Assembly: GCA_008638125.1 (NCBI GenBank)
Contig: VTPM01000002.1
Coordinates: 1-60,642 of the forward strand
Direction of reading: 5' to 3'
Length of the DNA: 60,642 nucleotides
Source: Pelagibacteraceae bacterium
GTDB taxonomy: Bacteria > Pseudomonadota > Alphaproteobacteria > Pelagibacterales > Pelagibacteraceae
The notes beneath the pieces are model-generated. The model had not been told where the DNA came from. It saw only the letters and a list, made by a program, of their open reading frames with translations, and made no database searches. Every line of letters starts with the position of its first letter. Positions within the stretch are counted from its first letter, which is position 1. The translations under genes and the position numbers were made by a program. This document shows, piece after piece, positions 16,223 to 26,650 of this stretch.

Positions 16223-17989
16223 TTATAATACAGGAAATAAAATTTGAACTTTGGCACCAGTTTTTAAGCTTGTTATTGTCATCTCGCCTTTGTGTTCATT
16301 TATAATTTTATTAACTATTGGTAGACCTAATCCTGTCCCATTTTTTTTTGTTGTAAAATATGGAGTCATTATTTTAGAAGTATCTTTAATACCAATTCCA
16401 TTATCGACTATAGAGATATCTATATAGTCATTATCACCTTCTATTTCTATATCAATTTTGCCTTTAAAATTCTTATCTTTTTCTTTCCTTTCTTTAATGG
16501 AGTCCTCTGAATTTTTTATCAAATTTATAAAAACTCTATAAAGTTGTTCTTCATCATATTTAAAATGAACAATCTTTTTATAGCTTTTAAAATTAATTTT
16601 ATTATCAGTTGAAAGTTTGTAAAAATCTATTGATCGTTCAACTACATCCACTAAATTCATTTCCTTAAATATTGGAGTAGGCATTCTTGCAAAACTCGAA
16701 AATTCATTAACAAGACTTTCAATATCTTTAATTTGCCTATTTATTGTTGACAAATAATTTTTAAATTCATCTTGCCCTTCTGATATTCTTTTAGAGAATT
16801 TATCTTTAAGTCTATCAATAGATAACTGGATAGGAGTCAATGGATTCTTAATTTCATGAGCTAGTTTTCTAGCAACACTCTCCCAAGCAGAATATCGCTC
16901 GGAAACTAATAGTTTTTCTTGTTGTTTTTTTAATCTGTCTATCATGCTATTAAAATTTTGATTTAATTTAATAAATTCTTTGTCTGTTTCAATTTCAGGA
17001 ACTTTTGTATCTAGAATACCTTTGCTGATGTCTTCAGAGGCACCTATTAAATTAATAATAGGTTTAGTTAATCTATCTGCGAATGCGATTGCTATAATAG
17101 TTGATAAGAAAAGTAATAGACCCACAACTAAAATATAGATAATCGCAAAAGTAATTTTGATGCCAGTTTGTTTGTTTTCAATTGAATAATAAAAATTTAC
17201 TGCTTGTTCAGTCTCATTTAGATAATTAATTATTTCTGGGTCGACATTTCTAGAAATATACAGATAGGTATCAATAAGAGTACTAAGTTTTATCATCGCT
17301 GATGTTTTCTCTTCCACTCCATTAATAATTTGCACAGTTACTCCTTCTAAAGCTTTATTAAATTCATCCTCTGTTGGAATTAAAAATTCATTAACACTCT
17401 CTGAATCTGAAAAAATTATGTTTCCAGAACTATCAATTAAAAAAATGTCATCTACTCTTCTTAATAATTTTTCAGATCGGGCGATATTTTTAAATCGATT
17501 TGGATCAGAATAAAATAAAGGAGATGCTCTATTAAGCCCTACGCTCATCAAAAAAACATCTGACTCTAACGTTTTATTGTTTTGATCAGAATAACTTTTT
17601 GCCACGTCATAAGAATTGTTAACGGCTTTTGTTATTTGAGAATTAAAGAAATTTTCCAGACCATAATTAAAAATAAATAATGAAAACAAGGCTATAAGAA
17701 AAGATGGGATAAAAGTAAAAAGAGTAAAAAAAGAAATATATTTTAAACTTGTTCCTGATCCTAATTTTTTGCTTTTATGCTCAAAATATATATTTGAACT
17801 TTTTTTAAAAATTATAATAAAAAATAAAATTAGTAAAACTACATCAATTAGAAGTAATATTTGTAAATTATCATCGGAAAAACTTAGTAGTTTTGGATTG
17901 ATAAAAGCCAGAAAAGTGAGAATACACAAAAATATGCTTACTAATGATAGGCCTATGACCGTTTTAAAATTTTTTAATTTTTTTAACAT
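16223..17989 (-). CDS. ntrY: NtrY-type sensor histidine kinase
   Basis: Transmembrane/periplasmic N-terminus, HAMP, HisKA KLAHEIKNPLTPIQLS, HATPase GLGLPIVNKIINEH; adjacent to ntrX. Confidence 0.92.
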   Translation of the reverse strand: MLKKLKNFKTVIGLSLVSIFLCILTFLAFINPKLLSFSDDNLQILLLIDVVLLILFFIIIFKKSSNIYFEHKSKKLGSGTSLKYISFFTLFTFIPSFLIALFSLFIFNYGLENFFNSQITKAVNNSYDVAKSYSDQNNKTLESDVFLMSVGLNRASPLFYSDPNRFKNIARSEKLLRRVDDIFLIDSSGNIIFSDSESVNEFLIPTEDEFNKALEGVTVQIINGVEEKTSAMIKLSTLIDTYLYISRNVDPEIINYLNETEQAVNFYYSIENKQTGIKITFAIIYILVVGLLLFLSTIIAIAFADRLTKPIINLIGASEDISKGILDTKVPEIETDKEFIKLNQNFNSMIDRLKKQQEKLLVSERYSAWESVARKLAHEIKNPLTPIQLSIDRLKDKFSKRISEGQDEFKNYLSTINRQIKDIESLVNEFSSFARMPTPIFKEMNLVDVVERSIDFYKLSTDNKINFKSYKKIVHFKYDEEQLYRVFINLIKNSEDSIKERKEKDKNFKGKIDIEIEGDNDYIDISIVDNGIGIKDTSKIMTPYFTTKKNGTGLGLPIVNKIINEHKGEMTITSLKTGAKVQILFPVL

Positions 17990-18035
17990 TTAATAGTAAT
18001 AAGTATTTATATAAATATTATATACTTTGAATACA

Positions 18036-19169
18036 ATGAGACTTTCTTTTATTTTATTAGCTAGTGGAAATAGTAGTCGATTTAAATCTAAAATTCCAAA
18101 GCAATATCATCAAATCGGTGGCAAAACACTTATAGAAATAGCTTTAGCAAAAATTAAACAAATTAAAGAAATTAAAAAAATTGTACTTGTATACAATAAA
18201 AAACATTTAAAACTTTTAAAGCAAATTAGAGTTAAAAATATTTCTAAAATTAAAGGTGGAAAAACAAGAAATCAATCTACGCTAAATGCTTTAAAATATT
18301 TAAATAAAACAAATACAACCCACGTGCTTATTCACGATGCTGCTAGACCAAACTTTTCAATAAAATTAATTAAAAATATTTTAACAAATTTAAAATCAAA
18401 TAAATCTGTAATACCTATTCTTAAAATACAAGACGCTTTAAAAAAAAAAGAAAGATTAAATATAATATCAAATCAAAAAAGAAATGATTTTTTTTTAACT
18501 CAAACACCCCAGTCTTTTGAATTAAATGAAATATATCAACTACATAAAAAATTAAAAAAAAATTATAAGGATGATGACTTTTCATTATTAGAAAATTTAA
18601 AACGTACTAAGTTTATTAATGGAGAAAAAAATAATTTTAAGATTACTGATCAATCTGATTTTGATTTATTAAAAAAAATTTACAAATCGAATTTAAGAAT
18701 TGGAATTGGTTTTGATGTGCATAGACTAGTTGAAAAAAGAAAGCTTTTTTTAGGTGGAATTGTTATCCCTTCAAAATTAGGTACATTAGGACATTCAGAT
18801 GGTGATCCTGTTTTACATGCGATTATTGACTCCCTTTTAGGAGCTTGTTCCTTAGGTGATATTGGAGAAAAATTTTCAGATAAAAGTAAAAAATTTAAAA
18901 ATATTAAATCAAGTATTTTATTGAAAAATGTCTTAAATCAAATGAGATCAGATGAATTTGAAATAAATAATATCGATATCAATATTATTACCCAAACACC
19001 AAAAATTAAAAAATATAAAGAAAAAATTTTAAAAAACATTTCAAATTTATGTTCGTTAAATATTAATAGAATTAATATAAAAGCAAAAACTACAGAAAAA
19101 CTTGGCGTTATTGGAAAAGAAAAAGCGATAGCTGCTGAAGTAATTGTTTCAGTAATTAAATATGTATAA
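18036..19169 (+). CDS. ispDF: Bifunctional IspD/IspF (MEP pathway)
   Basis: N-terminal IspD (LASGNSSRFKSKIPKQY, HDAARPN), C-terminal IspF (GIGFDVHRL, HSDGDPVLHAIIDSLLGA); ORF track begins at an upstream TTG (18027), ATG at 18036 preferred. Confidence 0.94.
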   Translation: MRLSFILLASGNSSRFKSKIPKQYHQIGGKTLIEIALAKIKQIKEIKKIVLVYNKKHLKLLKQIRVKNISKIKGGKTRNQSTLNALKYLNKTNTTHVLIHDAARPNFSIKLIKNILTNLKSNKSVIPILKIQDALKKKERLNIISNQKRNDFFLTQTPQSFELNEIYQLHKKLKKNYKDDDFSLLENLKRTKFINGEKNNFKITDQSDFDLLKKIYKSNLRIGIGFDVHRLVEKRKLFLGGIVIPSKLGTLGHSDGDPVLHAIIDSLLGACSLGDIGEKFSDKSKKFKNIKSSILLKNVLNQMRSDEFEINNIDINIITQTPKIKKYKEKILKNISNLCSLNINRINIKAKTTEKLGVIGKEKAIAAEVIVSVIKYV

Positions 19170-19656
19170 AAAATTTAATTTATTAATTCTTACAATGTTT
19201 GGGTTAGGCAATTCTAGATATGCACCTGGAACTGTTGCATCATTTGTTACATGCTTGATCTATATTGCTTTGTTTAATTACAAAGTTAATATTTTGATAT
19301 TAATAGGTTCAGTTAGTTTAATTTTTTTATATTCAATTTTTATTTTGGATGAATTAAAAAATTCCTTTTCTGAAATAGATGCAAAAGAAATTGTAATTGA
19401 TGAATTTGTAGGTCAGTCAATACCTCTTCTTAGTATCTATAATTTAGTTTTATTCAATAATATAAATAATTTTATTTTATACACGTTCAGTGTGTTTTTT
19501 TTATTTAGGTTATTTGATATTTTTAAACCTTATCCAATAAACATAATTGATAAAAAAATTAAAAATGGATTTGGCGTTATGCTTGATGATGTATTGGCTG
19601 GTATATACTCAGTAATTGTCTTTTTTTTAATTTTTATAGTTTTAAATTATGTTTGA
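19162..19656 (+). CDS. pgpA: Phosphatidylglycerophosphatase A
   Basis: GLGNSRYAPGTVASF, DEFVGQ, RLFDIFKPYPI, DDVLAGIYS. Confidence 0.92.
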   Translation: MYKKFNLLILTMFGLGNSRYAPGTVASFVTCLIYIALFNYKVNILILIGSVSLIFLYSIFILDELKNSFSEIDAKEIVIDEFVGQSIPLLSIYNLVLFNNINNFILYTFSVFFLFRLFDIFKPYPINIIDKKIKNGFGVMLDDVLAGIYSVIVFFLIFIVLNYV

Positions 19657-20116
19657 AATTAAAAATATAATCCAAAGATTGATAAAAAAAAAATTATCAA
19701 TTTCTGTGGCTGAATCTTGTACGGGAGGTATGCTGTCATCTAGCATCACATCTATTAGTGGCGCTTCTAAAATTTTTAACATAGGTTTAGTTACATACTC
19801 AAATCTTGCAAAAATAAAACTCCTAAAAGTTTCTAGCTCTAACATTAAAAGATATGGGGCTGTAAGTGAAAAATGTTGTCTTAAAATGGTTGAGGGATTG
19901 TCAAAACTATCAAAATCAAAAATAAATATTTCTATAACTGGTATTGCTGGACCTAAAGGCGGATCTAAAAATAAGCCGGTAGGACTTGTTTATATTGGTA
20001 TAAAAAAAGGAAAAAAAATTTCTATTAATAAATATCTTTTTAAAAACAAAAATAGAGAAAACATTAGAAAAAATTCAGTCAAAGAAGCCTTGAAACTTAT
20101 TGAAAAATTTATTTAA
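19649..20116 (+). CDS. pncC: CinA C-terminal domain protein (PncC, NMN deamidase)
   Basis: VAESCTGGMLSSSITSISGASKIF, SITGIAGPKGG. Confidence 0.92.
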   Translation: MFEIKNIIQRLIKKKLSISVAESCTGGMLSSSITSISGASKIFNIGLVTYSNLAKIKLLKVSSSNIKRYGAVSEKCCLKMVEGLSKLSKSKINISITGIAGPKGGSKNKPVGLVYIGIKKGKKISINKYLFKNKNRENIRKNSVKEALKLIEKFI

Positions 20117-20552
20117 AAAGCTTTAAAGCTCTTTGTTCAAAAGCATCGGCTATTTTATTCAATCCAAAATTAAAAGATTTTTTCATTATTAAATTAAGAA
20201 GATTATTTTTTAATTCAAATTCAATATTAAACTCAAGTAAAGTACTGTTATTTATTTCCTTAAATTTCCATTCATTTTTTAGATATTTTAAAGGACCATC
20301 TAAATTTGTCACTGATATTAAATCTTTTTTTTTTGAGTATAGAACTAAACTTGAATAGGTTTCATTTAAAAATTTTTTTCCAACTTTTAAATCAGCTTTG
20401 ATTTCAATATTTTCACCTAGATCCTTGCTTTCATGTATTACGCTATCTAAACACCAAGGAACAAATTCTTTATACTTTTCGATATCTAAAATCATATCGA
20501 TTAGATTTTGTTTTTTACAAGCTATGATTCTATTTAATTTGGCTGATGACAT
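20109..20552 (-). CDS. ratA: RatA/COQ10-like START-domain protein
   Basis: [15 protein letters not shown]; neighbours lipA as in many alphaproteobacteria. Confidence 0.85.
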   Translation of the reverse strand: MSSAKLNRIIACKKQNLIDMILDIEKYKEFVPWCLDSVIHESKDLGENIEIKADLKVGKKFLNETYSSLVLYSKKKDLISVTNLDGPLKYLKNEWKFKEINNSTLLEFNIEFELKNNLLNLIMKKSFNFGLNKIADAFEQRALKLFK

Positions 20553-21472
20553 TCTAAAGACTTGTCTCTAGCATCTTTTAATATCTTGAAATCACTATCT
20601 GCATGATAAGAGGATCTCGTTAGTGGAGAAGAAGAAACTAGCAAAAATCCTTTTGAAGTTGCTATATTTTTTAATTCTAAAAACTCATCTGGATGAACGT
20701 AGCGATCTAAAGGAAAGTGTTTAGTAGATGGCTGAAGGTATTGTCCAATGGTTAAAAAATCTACATCAGCCATTCTTAAATCATCCATGACTTGAATTAT
20801 TTCATCTTTTTTTTCACCTAATCCAAGCATAATTCCTGATTTAGTAAAAATATTTGGTTTTTTAGCTTTAACAGATTTTAATAATTCTACTGAAGTAAAG
20901 TATCTAGAGCCTGGTCTAACTTTTAAATATAAACTAGGGACAGTTTCAATATTATGATTAAAAACATCAGGACTTGCTTCTAAAACCTTCTCGTAAGAAT
21001 TTCCTTTTTTAAGAAAATCAGGAGTCAATACTTCTACTGTTGTATTTGGATTGTTCTTTTTAACTTCTAAAACTACTTCTTTAAAATGGTTTGCTCCACC
21101 ATCCTCAAGGTCATCTCTATCAACTGAGGTAATGACAACGTGGTTTAATTCTAATTCTTTAACGGCTTTTGAAACTTTAATAGATTCAAATGGATCTAAA
21201 GCTGAAGGTTTTCCTGTTTTAACATCACAAAACGCACATCCCCTTGTGCATGTATCCCCCATAATCATAAAGGTTGCATGTTTTTTACTCCAACACTCAG
21301 TTATGTTTGGACAATTAGCTTCCTGGCAAACAGTATTAAGTTTATTTCTATTTACAACCTCTTTTGTTTTAAAAAAAATTTGACTATTAACCAGTTTAGA
21401 TCTGATCCATTCAGGTTTCTTTTTTAGAGGACTTGGAGAATTCTTTGTTTTTTCTGGGTGTCTTGGTTTCAT
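20534..21472 (-). CDS. lipA: Lipoyl synthase
   Basis: [36 protein letters not shown]. Confidence 0.96.
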   Translation of the reverse strand: MKPRHPEKTKNSPSPLKKKPEWIRSKLVNSQIFFKTKEVVNRNKLNTVCQEANCPNITECWSKKHATFMIMGDTCTRGCAFCDVKTGKPSALDPFESIKVSKAVKELELNHVVITSVDRDDLEDGGANHFKEVVLEVKKNNPNTTVEVLTPDFLKKGNSYEKVLEASPDVFNHNIETVPSLYLKVRPGSRYFTSVELLKSVKAKKPNIFTKSGIMLGLGEKKDEIIQVMDDLRMADVDFLTIGQYLQPSTKHFPLDRYVHPDEFLELKNIATSKGFLLVSSSPLTRSSYHADSDFKILKDARDKSLECHQPN

Positions 21473-21768
21473 TATTTAAGCTTAATTAAAACCTCATCTT
21501 TTGTTCCAAACTTAAGCTTAGATCTATACAATGTATCTATGTAATCAATGTCAATTTTATCTGCTAACAATTTATTTTTGTGTTCAATTTCTTCAATTTC
21601 TTTACTTAGTTGAAGATGTTTTGAAGACAGTTTTTCCTCATAATTTTTTTTTTCAAAATAAGAAACTAAACCTCTGTCTCCACCAACTAAATTAATAGCA
21701 ATATACAACGTTAAAAATATTTGAAAAAAAAATAATTTCTTATTTTTTAATATTTCTAAAATTTTCAT
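21472..21768 (-). CDS. ftsB: Septum formation initiator (FtsB/DivIC family)
   Basis: 98 aa, one [22 protein letters not shown] plus coiled coil; adjacent to eno. Confidence 0.8.
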   Translation of the reverse strand: MKILEILKNKKLFFFQIFLTLYIAINLVGGDRGLVSYFEKKNYEEKLSSKHLQLSKEIEEIEHKNKLLADKIDIDYIDTLYRSKLKFGTKDEVLIKLK

Positions 21769-21770
21769 GC

Positions 21771-23027
21771 TTAGACTTTAGCAATTTTAGAAGTTTTTCC
21801 AAGCTGTTCTTCTATTCTTAATAACCTATTATATTTAGCCACTCTTTCAGATCTTGCTAGAGAACCAGTTTTAATTTGTGTTGATTGTGTAGCTACTGCC
21901 AAATCAGCTATGAATGTATCTTCTGTGTCTCCAGATCGATGAGAGATAATCGTGCTAAAATTATTTTTCTTAGCTAAATTAATCACGTCTAAGGTTTCAG
22001 TAAGTGTTCCAATTTGATTAACTTTAATTAATATAGAATTAGCTGATTTTTCTTTTATCCCTCTTTTTAATCGTGAAACATTAGTCACAAATAAATCATC
22101 ACCTACTATTTGAACTTTTTTTCCAATCTCCTTAGTGAGCTTTGACCAAGCATTCCAATCATCTTCTGCGAAAGGATCTTCGATAGATTTAATTGGATAT
22201 TTAGAAACAAGATTTTTGTAATACTCTATTCCTTGATCAACTGTTACGTACGTTGCGGAGCTTAGAGAATATTTACCTTGATCATTTATTAATTCATTTC
22301 CTGCAACATCTAAGCAAATACTTATATCTTTGCCCGGTATAAATCTTGATTTTTCAATTGCATCAACAACTAAATCTAAAGCTTCTTCATTTGAATTTAT
22401 TGATGGAGCAAACCCACCTTCATCCCCAACATTAGTTAGAAAATTTTTAGATTGTAATATTTTTTTTAAATTTTGAATAACTACAAAACATTTATGCATA
22501 GCATCCATAAAATTCGTTGCTGAATCTGGTCTGATCATAAACTCCTGGATCTTTAAATCATTATCTGCATGGGCTCCGCCATTGATAATATTCATTAAAG
22601 GCTTTGGTAATAAAAATTGTTTTCCTAAAAATTGATACAATTCTTTATTCTTAGAAATAGCTGCAGCTTTTGCAGTTGCTAGTGAAACAGCTAATATAGC
22701 GTTTGCACCAAGCTTTTTTTTATTTTCTGTTCCATCAAGATCAATTAAAATTTGATCTATTTTTTGTTGATTATTCGGATCTAAATTTTTAATATTTTTA
22801 TTAATTAATTTATTAATATTATTTGCCGCATTTATTACACTTTTACCTAAAAAATTATTTTTATTCCCATCTCTTAATTCATAAGCTTCGAAGGCACCAG
22901 TTGAGGCACCAGAAGGTACTATGGCTGAAGCTTTAACTTTATTGTTTAAAAAAACTTCAGCTTCAACAGTTGGGTTACCCCTGCTATCAAATACTTGCCT
23001 ACCAATTACTTTTAAAATTTTACTCAT
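21771..23027 (-). CDS. eno: Enolase
   Basis: GRQVFDSRGNPTVEAEV, SHRSGDTEDTFIADLAVA. Confidence 0.97.
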   Translation of the reverse strand: MSKILKVIGRQVFDSRGNPTVEAEVFLNNKVKASAIVPSGASTGAFEAYELRDGNKNNFLGKSVINAANNINKLINKNIKNLDPNNQQKIDQILIDLDGTENKKKLGANAILAVSLATAKAAAISKNKELYQFLGKQFLLPKPLMNIINGGAHADNDLKIQEFMIRPDSATNFMDAMHKCFVVIQNLKKILQSKNFLTNVGDEGGFAPSINSNEEALDLVVDAIEKSRFIPGKDISICLDVAGNELINDQGKYSLSSATYVTVDQGIEYYKNLVSKYPIKSIEDPFAEDDWNAWSKLTKEIGKKVQIVGDDLFVTNVSRLKRGIKEKSANSILIKVNQIGTLTETLDVINLAKKNNFSTIISHRSGDTEDTFIADLAVATQSTQIKTGSLARSERVAKYNRLLRIEEQLGKTSKIAKV

Positions 23028-23030
23028 TAA

Positions 23031-23855
23031 TTAATTTTTAATTAATGTATCGATTGAAACTAATTGTTTAAGAAGATTTTTAATTTCGCTTAAAGGAACC
23101 ATATTTGGTCCATCTGAAGGAGCATTGTCTGGGTCTTCATGAGTCTCCATAAAGATTGCTCCTACTCCAACGGCAATTGCTGCTCTAGATAAATATGGAA
23201 CAAATTCTCTTTGACCGCCTGACTTTTCACCCATTCCTCCAGGTTGTTGCACTGAGTGAGTTGCGTCAAATACTATTGGGTACCCATATTTTGCCATAAT
23301 AGGTAATGACCTCATGTCTGACACTAAAGTATTATAACCAAAACTTGCTCCACGTTCAGTTATTAAAATATTTGTGTTTCCTGAGTCTTCTAATTTTTTA
23401 ATTACGTTTGCCATATCCCAGGGCGCTAAAAACTGACCTTTTTTTACATTTACAATTTTTCCTGTCTTAGCTGCGGCAATTAATAAATCTGTTTGTCTAC
23501 ACAAAAAAGCTGGGATTTGAAGAACGTCAACGTGAGGAGCAACAACTGAACATTGTTCTGCTGTATGAACGTCTGTTAAAACCGGTATGCCAACTTCTTT
23601 TCTTATTTTATCAAAAATCGATAAAGACTTTTCTAATCCTAAACCTCTTTTACCTTTCAAACTTGTTCTATTAGCTTTATCAAATGACGTTTTGTAAATT
23701 AAATTAATATTAAGCTCATTCGTAATTTTTTTAAGCTCATTAGAAACTTTTAATGCATGTTCCTCACTTTCAAGTTGGCAAGGACCAGCTATTAAAGTGA
23801 AGGGCTTATTGTTGGCTATTTCAAAATTAGCACATTTAACTTTATTATTTGTCAT
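23031..23855 (-). CDS. kdsA: 3-deoxy-8-phosphooctulonate synthase
   Basis: [22 protein letters not shown]; start set to MTNNK (23855) rather than the longer ORF overlapping pyrG. Confidence 0.93.
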   Translation of the reverse strand: MTNNKVKCANFEIANNKPFTLIAGPCQLESEEHALKVSNELKKITNELNINLIYKTSFDKANRTSLKGKRGLGLEKSLSIFDKIRKEVGIPVLTDVHTAEQCSVVAPHVDVLQIPAFLCRQTDLLIAAAKTGKIVNVKKGQFLAPWDMANVIKKLEDSGNTNILITERGASFGYNTLVSDMRSLPIMAKYGYPIVFDATHSVQQPGGMGEKSGGQREFVPYLSRAAIAVGVGAIFMETHEDPDNAPSDGPNMVPLSEIKNLLKQLVSIDTLIKN

Positions 23856-25479
23856 TATTAATTTCTGAATTTGTTTTTGCCGCTTTAATAAAAGATGAGA
23901 ATAAAGGATGTGGAGCAAAAGGTCTAGATTTAAATTCAGGATGGAATTGTACACCAATAAACCATGGATGATTTTCTAACTCGATGGTCTCGGGTAAAGA
24001 TCCGTCTGGGGACATGCCTGAGAAAATTAAACCTTTTTTTTCTAATTTTGATTTAAGTTCTTTATTAACTTCATATCTATGTCGGTGTCTTTCTTGAATT
24101 AAAGTCGATTTATAAATTTTACTTATTAGAGTATTTTTTTTTAGTTTTGCTTTATAAGCTCCTAATCTCATTGTACCACCTAAATTTGTTTCTGTTCCTT
24201 TTTGTAATTTTTTTCCTTTAATCCATTCATGCATTAAACCAACAACATGGGTCCCGCCATTTCCAAATTCACTAGACGTTGCCTTTTTAATACCTAACAT
24301 ATTTCTAGCAGACTCGATAATTGCCATTTGCATCCCAAAACAAATTCCAAAAAAAGGTACTTTATATTTTCTAGCATAAGCAATAGCTTCAATTTTTCCT
24401 TCAGTACCTCTGGCACCAAACCCTCCTGGAATTAAAATGGCACTATATTTTTTTAAAATTTTATCTACATTTTTTTTGTTAATCTTTGTTGAGTCTACCC
24501 ACTCAGAATTAACTTCTACATCATTACTTAAACCTCCGTGTATCAAAGCTTCATCTAAAGATTTGTAAGCATCTTTAAGATCGACATATTTTCCAACTAT
24601 ACCAATTGAGATTTTTTCTTTTTTTGAATTAATTTTTTTAACAATGTCTTTCCAAATTTTTAAATTTGCTTTATTTTTTTCTTTTAAGTTAAAAATATCC
24701 AATATTTTTTTATCTAGCTTCTCTTCGCTATATTTAATTGGAACTTCGTAAATCGAACTCACATCAACAGATTGAATAACATGTTCTGGATCTACGTTGC
24801 AAAATAATGATATTTTTCTTTTTTCATCTTTTGGTATTTCCTTTTCAGATCTACAAATAATAATATTAGGTTGAATACCTATGCTTCTTAACTCTTTTAC
24901 TGAATGTTGAGTTGGTTTTGTTTTAAGCTCACCAGAAGCTTCTATATAAGGTACTAAAGTAAGGTGAATAAATAAGCTTTTATTTCTGCCTTCTTCGTTA
25001 GAGAATTGTCTAATTGCTTCTAAAAAAGGCAAGCTTTCAATATCGCCTACAGTTCCTCCAATTTCACAAATAACAAAGTCTTCATTGGTAACTTTGTTAG
25101 AAATAAATTTTTTAATATGATTTGTTACATGTGGAATAATCTGGACGGTGCTCCCTAGATATTCACCTCTTCTTTCTTTTTCAATGATATCTTTATATAT
25201 CTGACCTGTAGTAATATTATCTTCTTTAGCCGCTGGTCTATTAGTGAATCTTTCATAATGGCCTAAATCAAGATCTGTTTCTGCCCCATCATCGGTTACA
25301 AAAACTTCTCCATGCTCAAATGGATTCATTGTACCTGGATCAACGTTTAAATACGGATCTAGTTTTCTAATTCTTACCTTGTACCCACGTAATTGAAGTA
25401 GAGAAGCTAGTGAAGCTGAAGTTAATCCTTTACCTAAAGATGAAACCACGCCGCCAGTTACGAATATATATCGCGCCAT
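23845..25479 (-). CDS. pyrG: CTP synthase
   Basis: [27 protein letters not shown] domain [10 protein letters not shown]. Confidence 0.97.
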   Translation of the reverse strand: MARYIFVTGGVVSSLGKGLTSASLASLLQLRGYKVRIRKLDPYLNVDPGTMNPFEHGEVFVTDDGAETDLDLGHYERFTNRPAAKEDNITTGQIYKDIIEKERRGEYLGSTVQIIPHVTNHIKKFISNKVTNEDFVICEIGGTVGDIESLPFLEAIRQFSNEEGRNKSLFIHLTLVPYIEASGELKTKPTQHSVKELRSIGIQPNIIICRSEKEIPKDEKRKISLFCNVDPEHVIQSVDVSSIYEVPIKYSEEKLDKKILDIFNLKEKNKANLKIWKDIVKKINSKKEKISIGIVGKYVDLKDAYKSLDEALIHGGLSNDVEVNSEWVDSTKINKKNVDKILKKYSAILIPGGFGARGTEGKIEAIAYARKYKVPFFGICFGMQMAIIESARNMLGIKKATSSEFGNGGTHVVGLMHEWIKGKKLQKGTETNLGGTMRLGAYKAKLKKNTLISKIYKSTLIQERHRHRYEVNKELKSKLEKKGLIFSGMSPDGSLPETIELENHPWFIGVQFHPEFKSRPFAPHPLFSSFIKAAKTNSEINNDK

Positions 25480-25518
25480 GGAACAATATTATATCTAGAT
25501 TTATTTTAAAAACAAAGA

Positions 25519-25827
25519 TTATTTTTGATTTTCAGGAATCTGTGGGAGATTTTGATTTTGATTTTTCTCTTGTTCGGTATCTATAACAGATTGCACTTCT
25601 TTTATTTCTTTATGTGAAATCGAGACTAATACTACGCTTATTATTATAAAAAATGTTGCAAGTATTGAAGTTAATTTTGTCAAAAAACTTCCTGCTGTTC
25701 TTGATGTCGTGAAATTATCTTGTGAAACACCTAAGCCTAATGCGCCACCTTCAGATCTTTGCAGTAAAATAACTATTACAAGCATAACAGCTAAAATGAT
25801 ATTTATTGTTATTAAAATACTTTCCAT
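25519..25827 (-). CDS. secG: Preprotein translocase subunit SecG
   Basis: VILLQRSEGGALGLG, two hydrophobic segments. Confidence 0.92.
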   Translation of the reverse strand: MESILITINIILAVMLVIVILLQRSEGGALGLGVSQDNFTTSRTAGSFLTKLTSILATFFIIISVVLVSISHKEIKEVQSVIDTEQEKNQNQNLPQIPENQK

Positions 25828-25832
25828 AAATT

Positions 25833-26591
25833 TTATTTATAGTAATTTTTTATTATATCAATGAAATTTTGATCTGATTTAGAGGCGCCGCCAATTAAAA
25901 AACCATCAATCTCGTTAAGTGAAGAAAATTGACCGATATTTTTGCTGTCTACAGAACCACCATACAAAACAGCTGGAGATTGTTTTGCAAAAATATTTTT
26001 TAAAACTTTTTTAATATATTTGACTGTTTCGTGTAAATCATCAGGCTGAGGAATTTGTCCTGTGCCTATAGACCAAATAGGTTCATAAGCAACAATTATA
26101 TCTTTTGAATTAAATTTCTTATCTAAAACATTCCTTAATTGTTTTTCTAAAACATTAAACGTTTTATTATTTTTTTTATGATCCTTGTTTTCTCCAATAC
26201 AAAAAACGACTTTTAATTTATTGGTTAATGAATTTTCTACTTTGTTCTTAAGCATTTCATCTGTGTCACCTTCTGCCCGATTATCTGAATGACCAACTAT
26301 GACATACTGTGCGTTCACACTTTTAATCATGTAAGGACTGATGGCACCTGTATTAGCTCCAAAATTATCTTTATGGTAACAATTCTGTGCACCTATAATT
26401 ATTTTTTGTTTAGAAAAAGCCTTTGCGTAACTTTGAACCAAAGTATGAGGAGGTGTTATAACCACCTTGTATTTTTTATTTAATTTTTTATCGCTTTTTA
26501 CAAATTTATTAATTTTATTTAAAATAGCTATTGATTTGGGTTCTCCAAACATTTTCCAATTTCCAATAAAATATCTTATGTTGTTTGCCAT
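25833..26591 (-). CDS. tpiA: Triosephosphate isomerase
   Basis: IGNWKMFG, VAYEPIWSIGTG, VLYGGSV. Confidence 0.96.
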   Translation of the reverse strand: MANNIRYFIGNWKMFGEPKSIAILNKINKFVKSDKKLNKKYKVVITPPHTLVQSYAKAFSKQKIIIGAQNCYHKDNFGANTGAISPYMIKSVNAQYVIVGHSDNRAEGDTDEMLKNKVENSLTNKLKVVFCIGENKDHKKNNKTFNVLEKQLRNVLDKKFNSKDIIVAYEPIWSIGTGQIPQPDDLHETVKYIKKVLKNIFAKQSPAVLYGGSVDSKNIGQFSSLNEIDGFLIGGASKSDQNFIDIIKNYYK

Positions 26592-26650
26592 ATTCGATGT
26601 TTTAATTTATAGGTGTGTTAATAATAAAAACGATCTATTAAATTAATTTA

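Noticed and set aside
23856-23957. Longer kdsA start overlapping pyrG by over 100 bp
   Set aside because: Extra residues are out-of-frame pyrG sequence; MTNNK start at 23855 gives a normal KdsA N-terminus
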